Below, in pieces: positions 26,770 to 35,321 of a DNA stretch of 64,000 bases. This DNA is from Anaerolineales bacterium UBA5195. Lineage in GTDB: Bacteria; Chloroflexota; Anaerolineae; Anaerolineales; Villigracilaceae. Under the pieces are notes generated by a model. The model saw only the letters and a list, made by a program, of their open reading frames with translations, was not told the origin of the DNA and ran no database searches. Made by a program: the position numbers and the translations under genes. Position 1 is the first letter of the stretch; each line of letters opens with the position of its first letter. The stretch is from the NCBI GenBank assembly GCA_002412925.1, contig DHVZ01000033.1, positions 1 through 64,000 on the forward strand. Reading direction: 5' to 3'.

Positions 26770-27774
26770 TTATTTAGCTCCGCAGGAGGCGCGGATTATC
26801 AATTCAGGTTGCAAAATGATGCGGCGAGGTAGTGTTTCTGGATGATGGATGGCTTCGATCAATGTTTCCACGGCCAGGCGGCCAAGGCGTTTAATCGGCT
26901 GGCGAATGGTTGTCAACGACGGATCAAGCTGGGCTGCCATTGGGATATCGTCGAACCCCACCAGCGCAATGTCTTCTGGAACTTTCAACCCGGCTTCGCG
27001 GATGGCGCGCAATGCGCCAGCGGCCATCATATCGTTGGCTGCGAAGACGGCATCTGGGTGGGCTGGGAGCAACTGCTGCATGGCGAAATATCCACTCGCC
27101 TCGGTAAAATCGCCATCCGCTGAAAGTGCAGCATCGAAGACCTGCTCTTTTTCTTGCAGCGCCAACCTGAATCCGTAGGCGCGGCCATGTCCGGCCATCT
27201 GGTTTTGAGGTCCATTAATGGTTGCTAGGCGTTTGCGCCCGTAATTGATCAGGTGCAGGGTGGCTTGTTTGGCTGCCTGGATGTTATCGATGTCCACAGA
27301 ATTAACTTCGATGGAAGGGTGGTGGCCGATTAAAATAAAAGGAATGTTGCTGCTTTTCAGGGAAATGACAATTGGGTCATCCATCACTGTTGATGAGACA
27401 ACTACCCCGTCAACTGTGCCGTTGCTGACGATCTGACGAATCATGCGGCGTTCATATTCCGGTTCTGCCAGCCAGAGCATGATGGAATACTCCTTCATGT
27501 TGCAGGCCCCCGAAACGCCCTGGATCAGTTGGGAAAAATAAGGATCGTTAAAAATTGCGCCCACCCCGGCGGGGATGACCAGGCCGATCACGTTTGTCCG
27601 CCCGGCAGCGAGTCGGCGCGCCGCCATGTTGGGGTGGAAATTATTCTGTTGGATCACATCCAATACCCGTTGGCGGGTGTCCTCGCGGACTTTTTCGTCC
27701 CCGTTGATGACGCGCGAAACCGTTGAACGCGAGACGTTGCTTAAACGGGCGATATCTTCAAGGGTCAGGGCCAT
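26770..27774 (-). CDS. LacI-family repressor of the beta-glucan operon
   Basis: A 334-residue regulator from the ATG at 27772-27774. An alternative TTG start at 27822 would add 16 residues but would place one operator inside the gene. Residues 1-50 are the LacI helix-turn-helix and hinge (TLEDIARLSNVSRSTVSRVINGD, AARRLAAGRTNVIGLV). Residues 60-334 form the periplasmic-binding-protein-like sugar sensor (GFDDIPMAAQLDPSLTTIRQP). Two copies of the symmetric TGAGAGCGCTCCCA lie upstream, one across the transcription start, so it should repress itself and the downstream genes. The inducer is probably a glucobiose; this is inferred from the neighbours. Confidence 0.92.
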   Translation of the reverse strand: MALTLEDIARLSNVSRSTVSRVINGDEKVREDTRQRVLDVIQQNNFHPNMAARRLAAGRTNVIGLVIPAGVGAIFNDPYFSQLIQGVSGACNMKEYSIMLWLAEPEYERRMIRQIVSNGTVDGVVVSSTVMDDPIVISLKSSNIPFILIGHHPSIEVNSVDIDNIQAAKQATLHLINYGRKRLATINGPQNQMAGHGRAYGFRLALQEKEQVFDAALSADGDFTEASGYFAMQQLLPAHPDAVFAANDMMAAGALRAIREAGLKVPEDIALVGFDDIPMAAQLDPSLTTIRQPIKRLGRLAVETLIEAIHHPETLPRRIILQPELIIRASCGAK

Positions 27775-27779
27775 GGATT

Positions 27780-27793
27780 TGGGAGCGCTCTCA
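27780..27793 (-). promoter_or_regulatory. LacI-type operator O2
   Basis: TGAGAGCGCTCCCA on the minus strand, centred on GCGC as in GalR/LacI operators. It lies 5 nt before the repressor ATG and repeats the site at 27833-27846, with 53 nt between their centres (about five helical turns). Confidence 0.8.
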
Positions 27794-27832
27794 TTTCTCT
27801 GCGTGAAAAAGCGCTCTTCCAATGATTAATAA

Positions 27833-27846
27833 TGGGAGCGCTCTCA
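27833..27846 (-). promoter_or_regulatory. LacI-type operator O1
   Basis: A second copy of TGAGAGCGCTCCCA, starting 5 nt after the -10 hexamer so that it covers the predicted transcription start. Confidence 0.85.
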
Positions 27847-27851
27847 TGTCA

Positions 27852-27879
27852 ATTATAACGGGTTTATGGCCCGTGTCAA
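27852..27879 (-). promoter_or_regulatory. Strong sigma-70-type promoter of the lacI/beta-glucan operon
   Basis: On the minus strand a consensus TTGACA (27874-27879) and consensus TATAAT (27852-27857) are 16 nt apart. The promoter reads into the two operators and the LacI-type gene. Confidence 0.85.
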
Positions 27880-27958
27880 CCTCGGTTTGTTTAATTCTTC
27901 AGCTGGTCTTGTCTGTGACGAATTTTCCTGGTCGTAGAGGCCAACCACGCTTTGCTGG

Positions 27959-28642
27959 CTACTTTCTTTCGATGGGCCGTGGCGGAGCCAGCAAGACCGC
28001 AAACCCGGAGAGGTTGTTCCTATGGACCAGGGCCAATACTTCGTCGTAGGCTTCGAATTGGGTAGTGCCATGCGGGATGATTAACTGGTGGTTGCGGATA
28101 ATGGCCACGATGGAGCATTCGTCAGGCAGATTCACATCTTTTAGCAATTTTCCGCAGACCTGCGCCGTAGGATAGACTTTTTCCTCGACCAGGGAGTATT
28201 CTCCCTTTTTTAGCTTGAGCAGGGTCATCATGTCGCCCAGGGACATTTCTTCAGCCACGAGGTGGGCCAGGATATTCGCCTGGTTCAGGGCGACATCCAC
28301 GCCCATCTCTGGGGTGAATAACCAGGCGTTTTTGGGATTATTGACCCTGGCAATGATGCGCGGAACATTGAATTCGAAACGTGCCAGCGAAGTGATCACC
28401 AGGTTGGTCTCGTCGCTGCCGGTGACGGCTGCAAGAACGAGCGCTTTCTCAACTCCGGCTTGCTCCAGGATGGTCGGAGCGCTGCCATCTCCTGCGATAA
28501 GGGTATCAGCGGGTAACTCTGTCCTTAGTTTTTCGAGCAACGCCGGGCGCTCTTCAATGATCCTGACGAGATGCCCTTCGTTCAGGAGGATTCGGGCTAA
28601 ATGGGAGCCAGTATTACCACCACCAACAATAATCACGTACAT
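27959..28642 (-). CDS. trkA: TrkA/KtrA-type potassium-transport regulatory protein (second of pair)
   Basis: A 227-residue cytosolic protein with an N-terminal Rossmann RCK_N domain (MYVIIVGGGNTGSHLA, GxGxxG-type loop at 7-12; acidic residue EE at about 31-32 for the NAD ribose) and a C-terminal RCK_C domain (about 140-215: EYSLVEEKVY, PDECSIVAIIRNHQLIIPHG). Such subunits form gating rings that bind NAD(H)/ATP or c-di-AMP and control Trk/Ktr K+ channels. No TrkH/KtrB channel gene is in the window; the nearby APC permeases may be the regulated partner. Its ATG lies 12 nt after the stop of the first trkA-like gene. Confidence 0.88.
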   Translation of the reverse strand: MYVIIVGGGNTGSHLARILLNEGHLVRIIEERPALLEKLRTELPADTLIAGDGSAPTILEQAGVEKALVLAAVTGSDETNLVITSLARFEFNVPRIIARVNNPKNAWLFTPEMGVDVALNQANILAHLVAEEMSLGDMMTLLKLKKGEYSLVEEKVYPTAQVCGKLLKDVNLPDECSIVAIIRNHQLIIPHGTTQFEAYDEVLALVHRNNLSGFAVLLAPPRPIERK

Positions 28643-28654
28643 AACCTGCCTCCT

Positions 28655-29305
28655 TTATAGTCCCAACATATCTTGCAGACGCGAGAGGGCGGAGGATTGC
28701 GCCGCCAGATGGAGGATATCGCCTTCACGAAATTCTGTGCCTGCCGATGGCAAAAAGGCCTTTTGATCGCGGGTGATGGAGACAATAATGAATTCCCCGG
28801 GGATGGATAAGTCGCGAACAGTGCGTCCGGCCAGGTGATAGGGTATTTCTATGGCGATCATCGAGACTTCCCCGTGACCGAAGTTATGGGTTATATCCAT
28901 TTCTGAGTGGGTGACCATTTCATAGATGCGCTCGGCGCCCATGGTTGTTGTGGAAATGGTCTTCAACCCCAGCCGCTGATAGATTTCTGCGCGGTGCGGG
29001 TCGAACAGGCGCGCGACCACATTGGGGACCTTGAAAATAATCTTTGCAATGCGCGCTCCCACAATATTGGCATTGTCGCTTGAACTTGCCGCAACAAAGG
29101 CATCGGCCTCTTTGATTCCGGCTTCAAGGAGGACTTTCTCGTCAAAGCCGAGACCATTGATGACCCTGCCCTTGAAGCCAGCGCCGAGGCGAAGCGCCGC
29201 ATCGGCGTCGCGATGATCGATGACGGTTACGTTGTAGCCCCTTTCAGCCAGCAATAGGCTCACCTGCGAGCCAACACGTCCACAACCCATGACAATTATT
29301 TTCAT
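28655..29305 (-). CDS. trkA: TrkA/KtrA-type potassium-transport regulatory protein (first of pair)
   Basis: A 216-residue RCK protein. The ATG at 29303-29305 is preferred to the ATG one codon earlier; AAGGAGG gives a strong ribosome site. The Rossmann loop is MGCGRVGSQV (7-16) with D at about 31 in VIDHRD. The C-terminal RCK_C domain spans about 133-216 (EVSMIAIEIPYHLAGRTVRDL, EGDILHLAAQ). It pairs with the following TrkA-like gene, and the two are about 25-30 percent alike by eye. Two separate RCK proteins in tandem could make a hetero-oligomeric ring. It lies downstream of the P-type ATPase with a 100-nt gap that holds an inverted repeat. Confidence 0.88.
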   Translation of the reverse strand: MKIIVMGCGRVGSQVSLLLAERGYNVTVIDHRDADAALRLGAGFKGRVINGLGFDEKVLLEAGIKEADAFVAASSSDNANIVGARIAKIIFKVPNVVARLFDPHRAEIYQRLGLKTISTTTMGAERIYEMVTHSEMDITHNFGHGEVSMIAIEIPYHLAGRTVRDLSIPGEFIIVSITRDQKAFLPSAGTEFREGDILHLAAQSSALSRLQDMLGL

Positions 29306-29341
29306 CATACCGGCCTCCTTTTCCTACTGATGTTACGCACC

Positions 29342-29391
29342 GTCCCGAAGATATTTGGTAAAACCAGGTCTTTCAGTGGGACCTTTGGGAC
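29342..29391. repeat. Inverted repeat between ATPase and trkA genes
   Basis: The outer arms GTCCC/GGGAC and inner arms GGTC/GACC (around a sequence with TTTCAGTGGG) form a nested hairpin of about 50 nt in the leader of the trkA pair. A regulatory leader or a short palindromic repeat are both possible. Confidence 0.35.
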
Positions 29392-29411
29392 ATTTTGCGC
29401 AAGGCGAGTTG

Positions 29412-32210
29412 TTAATTTTGATGCGCGCGCGCCTCCAGAAAGCGCACGATTTGCTTGCGAATCCATTCAATACTGTACAGGATTAACGGGAAAAATGCCA
29501 GCCCCAACCAATAGCGATAGGGGATATGGACGTGGTCAAAGTGGACCGCCAGGAAGTCATAGTTGATAATCGACCAGATGCCGAGCAGTTCCACCAGGAC
29601 GCCCAGCAGCAGAAAACGGTTACTCAGCCAACCCAGGCGAACGTTGCGTAATTTTTCAGAGCGGCAGGCAAAAGCGTTGCCTACTTGCGCGAGCACGACC
29701 CCGGCATGGAAGACGGTAATCGCCATGGCGCGGGCTTCCGGCTCAGTGAGTGTCAGCCTGAAAAGGTCGGGGAACGGAGGTGGGGCAATTGGCAGGTGTA
29801 AGACGTGCCAGTTACCGGAAAACAGGTATACAGATAAGAAGCCGATATAGCATAAGCCAGCCTCTATCATTCCGAGCCAGAGGAAAGAGCGCAGCAACAG
29901 GCCATTATCGATCAAGCGTACCCCTCGCGAGCGAGGTGGATGCGACATCACATCGGGCTCTGGTTTTTCCATACCCAGGGCCAGCGCCGGGAGCAAGTCA
30001 GTACCCAGGTCGATGGCCAGGATCTGGCGAACCTTCAGCGCCAGTGGAATTTGCACAAAGCTGGAGGTCACGACAAAGGGCATGATTTCTGGCACATTGC
30101 TGGAGAAAATGTAAGTGACGAACTTGCGAACATTATCGTAAATGGCGCGGCCTTCTTCAATCGCCGAGACGATTGCGCCAAAGTTGTCGTTGGTCAGGAT
30201 GATATCGGCAGCCTCTTTGGCGACATCTGTTCCGACAATTCCCATGGCTATTCCGACATCTGCTTTTCGCAAGGCCGGGGCGTCGTTTACGCCGTCCCCG
30301 GTGACAGCGACAACATCTCCCCGCGCCTGGAACGCAGAGACAAGGCGCATTTTGTGTTCGGGCGCCATGCGTGCTAAAAGGACTTCCTGCTCCAGCGCCT
30401 TTTCCAGTTCCAGATCACTCATTTCGTCAAGTTCGGCGCCTGTGATGATACGCGGATTAGGCGTTCTCAGCATGCCCACGCGCCTGGCCAGCGATTCTGC
30501 GGTCAGGCCGTAGTCGCCGGTGATCATCACAATTCGAATCCCTGCTTCTCGGCAGGTCTTGATCGCAGCTTCCACTTCCGGCCTGGGTGGGTCCATCATG
30601 GAAAGCAAGCCCAGAAAAATTAAGTCGCGTTCGATGTTTTCGGCTGTATATGGGCCAGACCTGGTGGGGATTTCGCGGCGGGCCACAGCCAGCACGCGCA
30701 GGGCGTTGCGCGCATATTCATCATTGGCAGCCATAATTTCAGCGCGCAATTCGTTTGTAAGGGGCGCAACTTCGTTTTCAATTTGAATTTGGGTGCAAAG
30801 CTGCAAGACTTCACGCGGGGCGCCTTTGACAAAGGCCACCTCCTCGTGCAATTCGCGATGGATGGTGGTCATCCGTTTGCGGCGCGCGTCAAAGGGGATT
30901 TCATGTACGCGCGGGTAGAGGAGGCTGAGCGCTTTTTCATTCAACTGCGCTTTGAGAGCCGCGATCTTCATGGCCGCTTCGGTTTGGTCGCCCAGGCTGC
31001 TCCAGACCGGATGCTCAGGCGTAGGCGGGTTGATGCGCGCATTGTTACAGCAGGCGGCGGCTTCGAGCAGCGCTAACAGGCTTTCTTCCCAGGGCTGGCC
31101 GGTTGGCGCTGGCGAGAACTCTCCCCTGGGTTCGTAGCCTATCCCAGAAAGTTTTATTTTTTGTCGCGAGGTCCAAATTTCCCGCACTGTCATTTGATTT
31201 TGGGTGAGCGTGCCGCTTTTATCTGAACAGATAACGGATACGGTTCCAAGCGTCTCGACAATGGTCAGTTTCTTGGCGAGGACCCCTTTGACTGTCAGTC
31301 GTTGGACGGCAGCCGCGAGGGAAAGGGTCAGGGTGGCTGGCAGGCCTTCAGGGATGGCGGCGACAATGATCCCCAGGGTGAAGAGCAGCAACTCGTTGGC
31401 AGTCAGGCCAATGTCGGTGGTGTATCCAACTGCCAGGACGATGGCGCCGATCCCAAAGGCCACAAGGGTGATCACCTTGGTAACCTGGCGCAGCTCCTTA
31501 TAGAATGGGCTGGGTTCTTCTTTGACGGATTGGGTCAGTCTGGCGATGCGGCCAAACTGGGTCAGCATGCCGGTTCCGAAGACAACCGCCCGCCCTGTGC
31601 CTGAAGCCACAGAAGTGCCTGCAAATATCAGGTTGGGCTGTTCCAACTCGCTGATTCCCTGCTGGTAACACGCATCGGATACTTTGCGGGCAGGGATGGA
31701 TTCGCCCGTCAGCGTGGAATTGTTTGTGCGCAGGCCGTATTCTTCCACCACCCGCGCATCGGCAGAGATGTTGTCGCCTTCTTCGAGGATCAGAATGTCG
31801 CCGGGAACGACATCCTTTGCGGGAAGATGCTCATCCTTGCCATCGCGCAGGACACGGGCGTAGGCTGGCAGGATTTCCTGGAGTTTTTCGACTGCTTTCT
31901 CGGCCCGGTATTCGCGCCAGAAGGAGAAAAAGGCGTTTGCACTCGTCAAAATCACGATGACGATTCCCAGCACATAATCCCTGGCGATAAATGCCAGGAT
32001 GGCTGCCGCTGCCAGGATGGCGGCCTGTGGGTGCATCAAATGGACCAGGAGTTTTGCCCAAACAGGATCTTTATGCTGTTCCGAAAGGCGATTTTCTCCA
32101 TAAAGTACTTTGCGGGCCAGCGCCTCGTCGGTGGATAGCCCTTCAGGCGCTGTTTCCAGCGCCTGAAAAACATCTTGGATACGCAGGCTGTAGATTGGTT
32201 CGGAAGCCAT
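29412..32210 (-). CDS. P2-type cation ATPase resembling Na+,K+-ATPase alpha subunits
   Basis: A 932-residue P-type ATPase with the N-terminal actuator (TGES at about 170), PEGLPATLTLSLA in the ion-binding helix 4, phosphorylation motif DKSGTLT (D330), TGDGVNDAPAL hinge motif and six C-terminal helices. Helix 6 reads AIDLGTDLLPALALG, and the segments ETLGTVSVICSDKSGTLTQNQMT and SNVPEIMPF are closer to Na,K-/H,K-ATPases (P2C) than to SERCA, as far as can be judged by eye. The phosphorylation motif has Ser for the usual Thr (DKTG), a mild change. It lies in a K+ cluster, which fits Na+ or Ca2+ extrusion coupled to K+ uptake. Ion specificity is not settled. Confidence 0.85.
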   Translation of the reverse strand: MASEPIYSLRIQDVFQALETAPEGLSTDEALARKVLYGENRLSEQHKDPVWAKLLVHLMHPQAAILAAAAILAFIARDYVLGIVIVILTSANAFFSFWREYRAEKAVEKLQEILPAYARVLRDGKDEHLPAKDVVPGDILILEEGDNISADARVVEEYGLRTNNSTLTGESIPARKVSDACYQQGISELEQPNLIFAGTSVASGTGRAVVFGTGMLTQFGRIARLTQSVKEEPSPFYKELRQVTKVITLVAFGIGAIVLAVGYTTDIGLTANELLLFTLGIIVAAIPEGLPATLTLSLAAAVQRLTVKGVLAKKLTIVETLGTVSVICSDKSGTLTQNQMTVREIWTSRQKIKLSGIGYEPRGEFSPAPTGQPWEESLLALLEAAACCNNARINPPTPEHPVWSSLGDQTEAAMKIAALKAQLNEKALSLLYPRVHEIPFDARRKRMTTIHRELHEEVAFVKGAPREVLQLCTQIQIENEVAPLTNELRAEIMAANDEYARNALRVLAVARREIPTRSGPYTAENIERDLIFLGLLSMMDPPRPEVEAAIKTCREAGIRIVMITGDYGLTAESLARRVGMLRTPNPRIITGAELDEMSDLELEKALEQEVLLARMAPEHKMRLVSAFQARGDVVAVTGDGVNDAPALRKADVGIAMGIVGTDVAKEAADIILTNDNFGAIVSAIEEGRAIYDNVRKFVTYIFSSNVPEIMPFVVTSSFVQIPLALKVRQILAIDLGTDLLPALALGMEKPEPDVMSHPPRSRGVRLIDNGLLLRSFLWLGMIEAGLCYIGFLSVYLFSGNWHVLHLPIAPPPFPDLFRLTLTEPEARAMAITVFHAGVVLAQVGNAFACRSEKLRNVRLGWLSNRFLLLGVLVELLGIWSIINYDFLAVHFDHVHIPYRYWLGLAFFPLILYSIEWIRKQIVRFLEARAHQN

Positions 32211-32217
32211 GGGAATG

Positions 32218-32255
32218 AAATCAACGGGAGACTGGTGAGAGTCTCCCGTTGATTT
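32218..32255. promoter_or_regulatory. Long hairpin just before the ATPase start
   Basis: A perfect 16-bp stem, AAATCAACGGGAGACT paired with AGTCTCCCGTTGATTT around a 6-nt loop. On the minus strand it starts at the permease stop and ends 7 nt before the ATPase ATG, which has no Shine-Dalgarno sequence. No T-run follows on that strand; a T-run is present on the plus-strand side. It could control translation or RNA processing of the ATPase message. Confidence 0.5.
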
Positions 32256-34099
32256 TACTTTTTCTCTTCGTCTTCGGGGACGGTTTCTTTTGGTGCGCCG
32301 CCCACGCGGGGAGCGGATTTTGGCTGGCTTTCGAGATATTGTTGCAGGTAAGTTTTCCTGCCGGTTTGTTTCATGGCGTCTTCATATTCCCCGGCAGGGG
32401 CAGGGATGGAAGTTTCGACGCTGAGGGGTTTCATAATTCCAAAGATTGCCATGAAATCAGCCACGGCTGTCAATACTCTGTAGCGGTACTCCTGCATTTT
32501 CAGCGATTGCCACTCCACCATGTTGCCCATGGCTCCCTCAACACGCGATTTTTCACGGATAATGCGATGGATATCTTCAGGGTCACGGTAACCGGCCGGG
32601 GAGACGAGGATGATCATGCTGATCAGGATCAGCACAGCCATTGTAAGCAATACCACCCAACCTCCTTCGTTCCATTTGGTGACAATCTGACCTACCAGGA
32701 TCAGCGCAGAAAACATGGTTGAGAAACTGGTGCCGATTAAACCCCAAGTCCTGGCGCGGCCGGTGAGATGGTCCTTGACGTGTTTGCGCATGGCCAATCC
32801 CATAATGGTGATGGGCAGGAAGACGCCCACGCCATAAAACGGAATGGCGGTGCTGGTATTGCCGCGCACCAGGAATTGGATGATGATGGCCGCCAGGGCC
32901 GCAGCGGTGACAGGCCGAGTGAAGGTTCCCTTGGGATTGCGATAGACGACTATTTCAGGGATTTCTCCAATCGCAACATTGCGCCAGGTGATGGCCTGCA
33001 AATCCTGGAAGGCGGTCATCGAGGCGGCGGTCAGCAAACCGACAGCCAGGATCTGGTAGGCCCAGAATAGGATAACGCCTCCCTGTTCTGAGATAGCCGT
33101 GAAACCGATAAAAGCCAGGTTGCCCACCAGGCTGCGGCCTTGCACACCGTCATACGCCTGGAAGTGAATGGCAAAATAGGTCAGAAAAAGGGTGGTGATC
33201 GCACCGTAAAACAGGAAGGAGGTTTGCACAACACGTCCGATACCGGTTTTTCCGCTGTAATAGCGCCATAGCCAAGATAGCTTGGACAGGCGTTTTTTGC
33301 CCCATTTGACAAAACCCGGGTCCTCATTGATTACGAACTGGACGCCATCTGCCATCGCTTCCAGGCCGGTGAGCGCCACCAGCCCTTTCATCGAAGCCGC
33401 CACGAGGTGGAAAAGTGCACTCCAGAGTGATGACCCCGTGGTTATTATTTCTTCAGTGCGGGGCAGTGGCGCGACATTCGTTGCTTTTGCAATGAATAGT
33501 CCCACTGCCATGGTGAGGGTTAATAGGACGAAAATACCCAGGCCTGTAAAAACCACCTGCGCAGATTCGCCGCGTCCGCGAATAGTGATGTACCAGGTTG
33601 CGATCACCATCGCCGCGCCGATGAGAAAATGCCAGTACCAGGCGATGCCGCCCGCCTGGCCCAACGAAAGAAGTTGGTCAGCGCCTGATAGGGTGGAAAC
33701 AACAATGGTAAAGACATAGTCTTGTAATAAAACAACCGCCACGATCAGCCCGATTGCCGGGCCGAGGTAGCGGATGGCAGCTGCGAAAGAACCACCGCCT
33801 TCCTTGAATACCCCCAGGAAGTACATGTACAAGAAACCGAAGGTGATATTGGCCAGGGCGATGATTAGAATTGCATAGTAGGCCAGGTGATCGAGGCCGT
33901 AAGGGTGCAAAGCGTGCAGCATTTCGCCGGTGGCGTAGTAGTAGGATGTGAAATAGTCTACGCCGAACAGCGCCAGCGCTGCCAGCAGGCCAACCTGACC
34001 GGCGCCATGCACATGTGCATCTTCCTGTCGTTCGCGCGGGGCGGCTCGCCATGAAAGATAGATGATGACTGCTAACAACAAAATAGAAAATATCGGCAT
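32255..34099 (-). CDS. APC-superfamily permease, paralogue 2 (possible K+ transporter)
   Basis: A 614-residue polytopic protein with about 12 hydrophobic segments and a cytosolic tail of about 110 residues. The conserved core includes HVHGAGQVGLLAALALFGVDYF, TSYYYATGEMLHALHPYG, FKEGGGSFAAAIRYLGP and RGRGESAQVVFTGLGIF. The fold pattern is that of the amino acid-polyamine-organocation superfamily, and a long C-terminal cytosolic region is also found in KimA/KUP-type K+ transporters. The place next to TrkA-like proteins, a cation ATPase and a kdpDE-like pair favours K+. An amino acid or other cation substrate remains possible. It is roughly three-quarters identical by eye to the permease at 35322-37196. 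Confidence 0.7.
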   Translation of the reverse strand: MPIFSILLLAVIIYLSWRAAPRERQEDAHVHGAGQVGLLAALALFGVDYFTSYYYATGEMLHALHPYGLDHLAYYAILIIALANITFGFLYMYFLGVFKEGGGSFAAAIRYLGPAIGLIVAVVLLQDYVFTIVVSTLSGADQLLSLGQAGGIAWYWHFLIGAAMVIATWYITIRGRGESAQVVFTGLGIFVLLTLTMAVGLFIAKATNVAPLPRTEEIITTGSSLWSALFHLVAASMKGLVALTGLEAMADGVQFVINEDPGFVKWGKKRLSKLSWLWRYYSGKTGIGRVVQTSFLFYGAITTLFLTYFAIHFQAYDGVQGRSLVGNLAFIGFTAISEQGGVILFWAYQILAVGLLTAASMTAFQDLQAITWRNVAIGEIPEIVVYRNPKGTFTRPVTAAALAAIIIQFLVRGNTSTAIPFYGVGVFLPITIMGLAMRKHVKDHLTGRARTWGLIGTSFSTMFSALILVGQIVTKWNEGGWVVLLTMAVLILISMIILVSPAGYRDPEDIHRIIREKSRVEGAMGNMVEWQSLKMQEYRYRVLTAVADFMAIFGIMKPLSVETSIPAPAGEYEDAMKQTGRKTYLQQYLESQPKSAPRVGGAPKETVPEDEEKK

Positions 34100-34127
34100 G
34101 AGTTTTTACCTGTCAAATGTTAACGTG

Positions 34128-35222
34128 CTAGTCTGGTTGAAAAAAAGCATCTTCCAGCATCTGCAATTCGGCCATTAAATGTTTACGAGTGGACGGGCTG
34201 AAACGGGTATCCTGAACGCGCTTGGCGGCCTCCTCGCGCGCAGCCCGAACCACAAAAGCCGGAACAAACATGATCCTCCCGGCCGGAATGACCTCAAAGG
34301 TGGTCAGATCCATCTTCAGCTCTTGATCGTTGTAATAGGGCAGGCTCAGACTGAGTCCCCGATTCAGGTTTCCGGAGTTGGCGCGTTCCTTGATGGTGTG
34401 GATGATATCCTGTGTCTTGTAGCGCGCCAACGCCCGGCCCTGGTTGACTAACTGGCCCAACATGCCATATCGCTTTTTCTGGTACTCTTCATCGGCGATG
34501 ATATAAGGAGCCAGGGAGGAAGCCGCATGCAGGATGGTCACATAGCGCTCCATCGAAGCAACGTGGGACTCGGCCTCTTTTACCGACCCGACCAGCAGTT
34601 TTCCGCTGTCGTCGAAGGATACCCACTGCGGCAGGTAAAACCTGCGTGCCGCTGGGACAAAGGGGACTTGCAAGTCGCCGCGTCCCTCATCCGCTTTGCC
34701 TTCCTCGGCAATGGCATCGCTGGCTTGCGTGATGGCGGATTCTGGTTCAAGGTCTTCAGTTGGGATGGTGGGGATTTCTTCGTCATTTTCAGGTTGATAG
34801 GTGACGGTGCGCCCGGAAGGTAGCATGTTGTGGACCAGATGGATGGCGGCCGCATAGCGTAACAATCCTGCGCTGGTCGAAATCGCATGGTCTGGAGATT
34901 GCTCCAGTTCGTTCAATCGTCGGCGGAGTTCGTCTCTCACATCCTGGTGCAGCAAACGTTTGCGGAAGCCGCCAACGCTCTGTTCGCGGGAAGCAGCCGG
35001 GAGGGTGATGGTCGCGGGTTGGTTGATCTGCGGTAGTTCTGCAATGATTCGATCTGGCAGGGAAAACCTGACCTGCGGCTGATGCTCGATCAATGCTTCG
35101 GCAATCTGGCGAGCCTGCGCCTCGATGAAACGTCGGATAATTCCGGGTTGGGCGTTAAAGAGAGCCTGTTTTTCGCTGAATTCTTCGCGCAAGCGGCTGA
35201 CGGGGGAGAGGGGTTCGGTCAT
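34128..35222 (-). CDS. Unknown soluble protein between two paralogous permeases
   Basis: A 364-residue protein, not recognised. The ATG at 35220-35222 has AAGGATGG upstream and is preferred to an earlier ATG. No signal peptide or membrane segment is visible. The N-terminal half is helical and charged (LREEFSEKQALFNAQPGIIRRFIEAQARQIAEALIEH; RDELRRRLNELEQSPDHAIS), a middle acidic linker spans about 160-195, and the C-terminal half has YLPQWVSFDDSGKLLVGSVKEAESHVASMERYVTILHAA-like and FEVIPAGRIMFVPAFVVRAAREEAAKRV stretches. It lies 28 nt upstream of permease 2 and about 100 nt downstream of permease 1. A role as cytosolic regulator or accessory subunit of the permeases is only an inference from position. 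Confidence 0.75.
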   Translation of the reverse strand: MTEPLSPVSRLREEFSEKQALFNAQPGIIRRFIEAQARQIAEALIEHQPQVRFSLPDRIIAELPQINQPATITLPAASREQSVGGFRKRLLHQDVRDELRRRLNELEQSPDHAISTSAGLLRYAAAIHLVHNMLPSGRTVTYQPENDEEIPTIPTEDLEPESAITQASDAIAEEGKADEGRGDLQVPFVPAARRFYLPQWVSFDDSGKLLVGSVKEAESHVASMERYVTILHAASSLAPYIIADEEYQKKRYGMLGQLVNQGRALARYKTQDIIHTIKERANSGNLNRGLSLSLPYYNDQELKMDLTTFEVIPAGRIMFVPAFVVRAAREEAAKRVQDTRFSPSTRKHLMAELQMLEDAFFQPD

Positions 35223-35267
35223 GAGACCATCCTTTTTTGAAAATACAACCAGCAAATCTTACCACAA

Positions 35268-35312
35268 ATCGTCCCCTCCCCGATTGCAGCGGGAGGGGAC
35301 CTGGAGAGGGAT
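35268..35312. repeat. REP-like C-rich/G-rich hairpin between permease 1 and the unknown gene
   Basis: GTCCCCTCCCCG and CGGGAGGGGAC are near-complementary, followed by GGAGAGGGATGTGGGCG. It belongs to the CCCTCTCCC...GGGAGAGGG class seen at five other places in the window. Confidence 0.55.
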
Positions 35313-35321
35313 GTGGGCGAA

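Noticed and set aside
27775..27822. TTG start adding 16 residues to the LacI-type regulator
   Set aside because: No ribosome site, and the added codons include operator O2; the helix-turn-helix begins right after the ATG at 27774, as in other LacI proteins.
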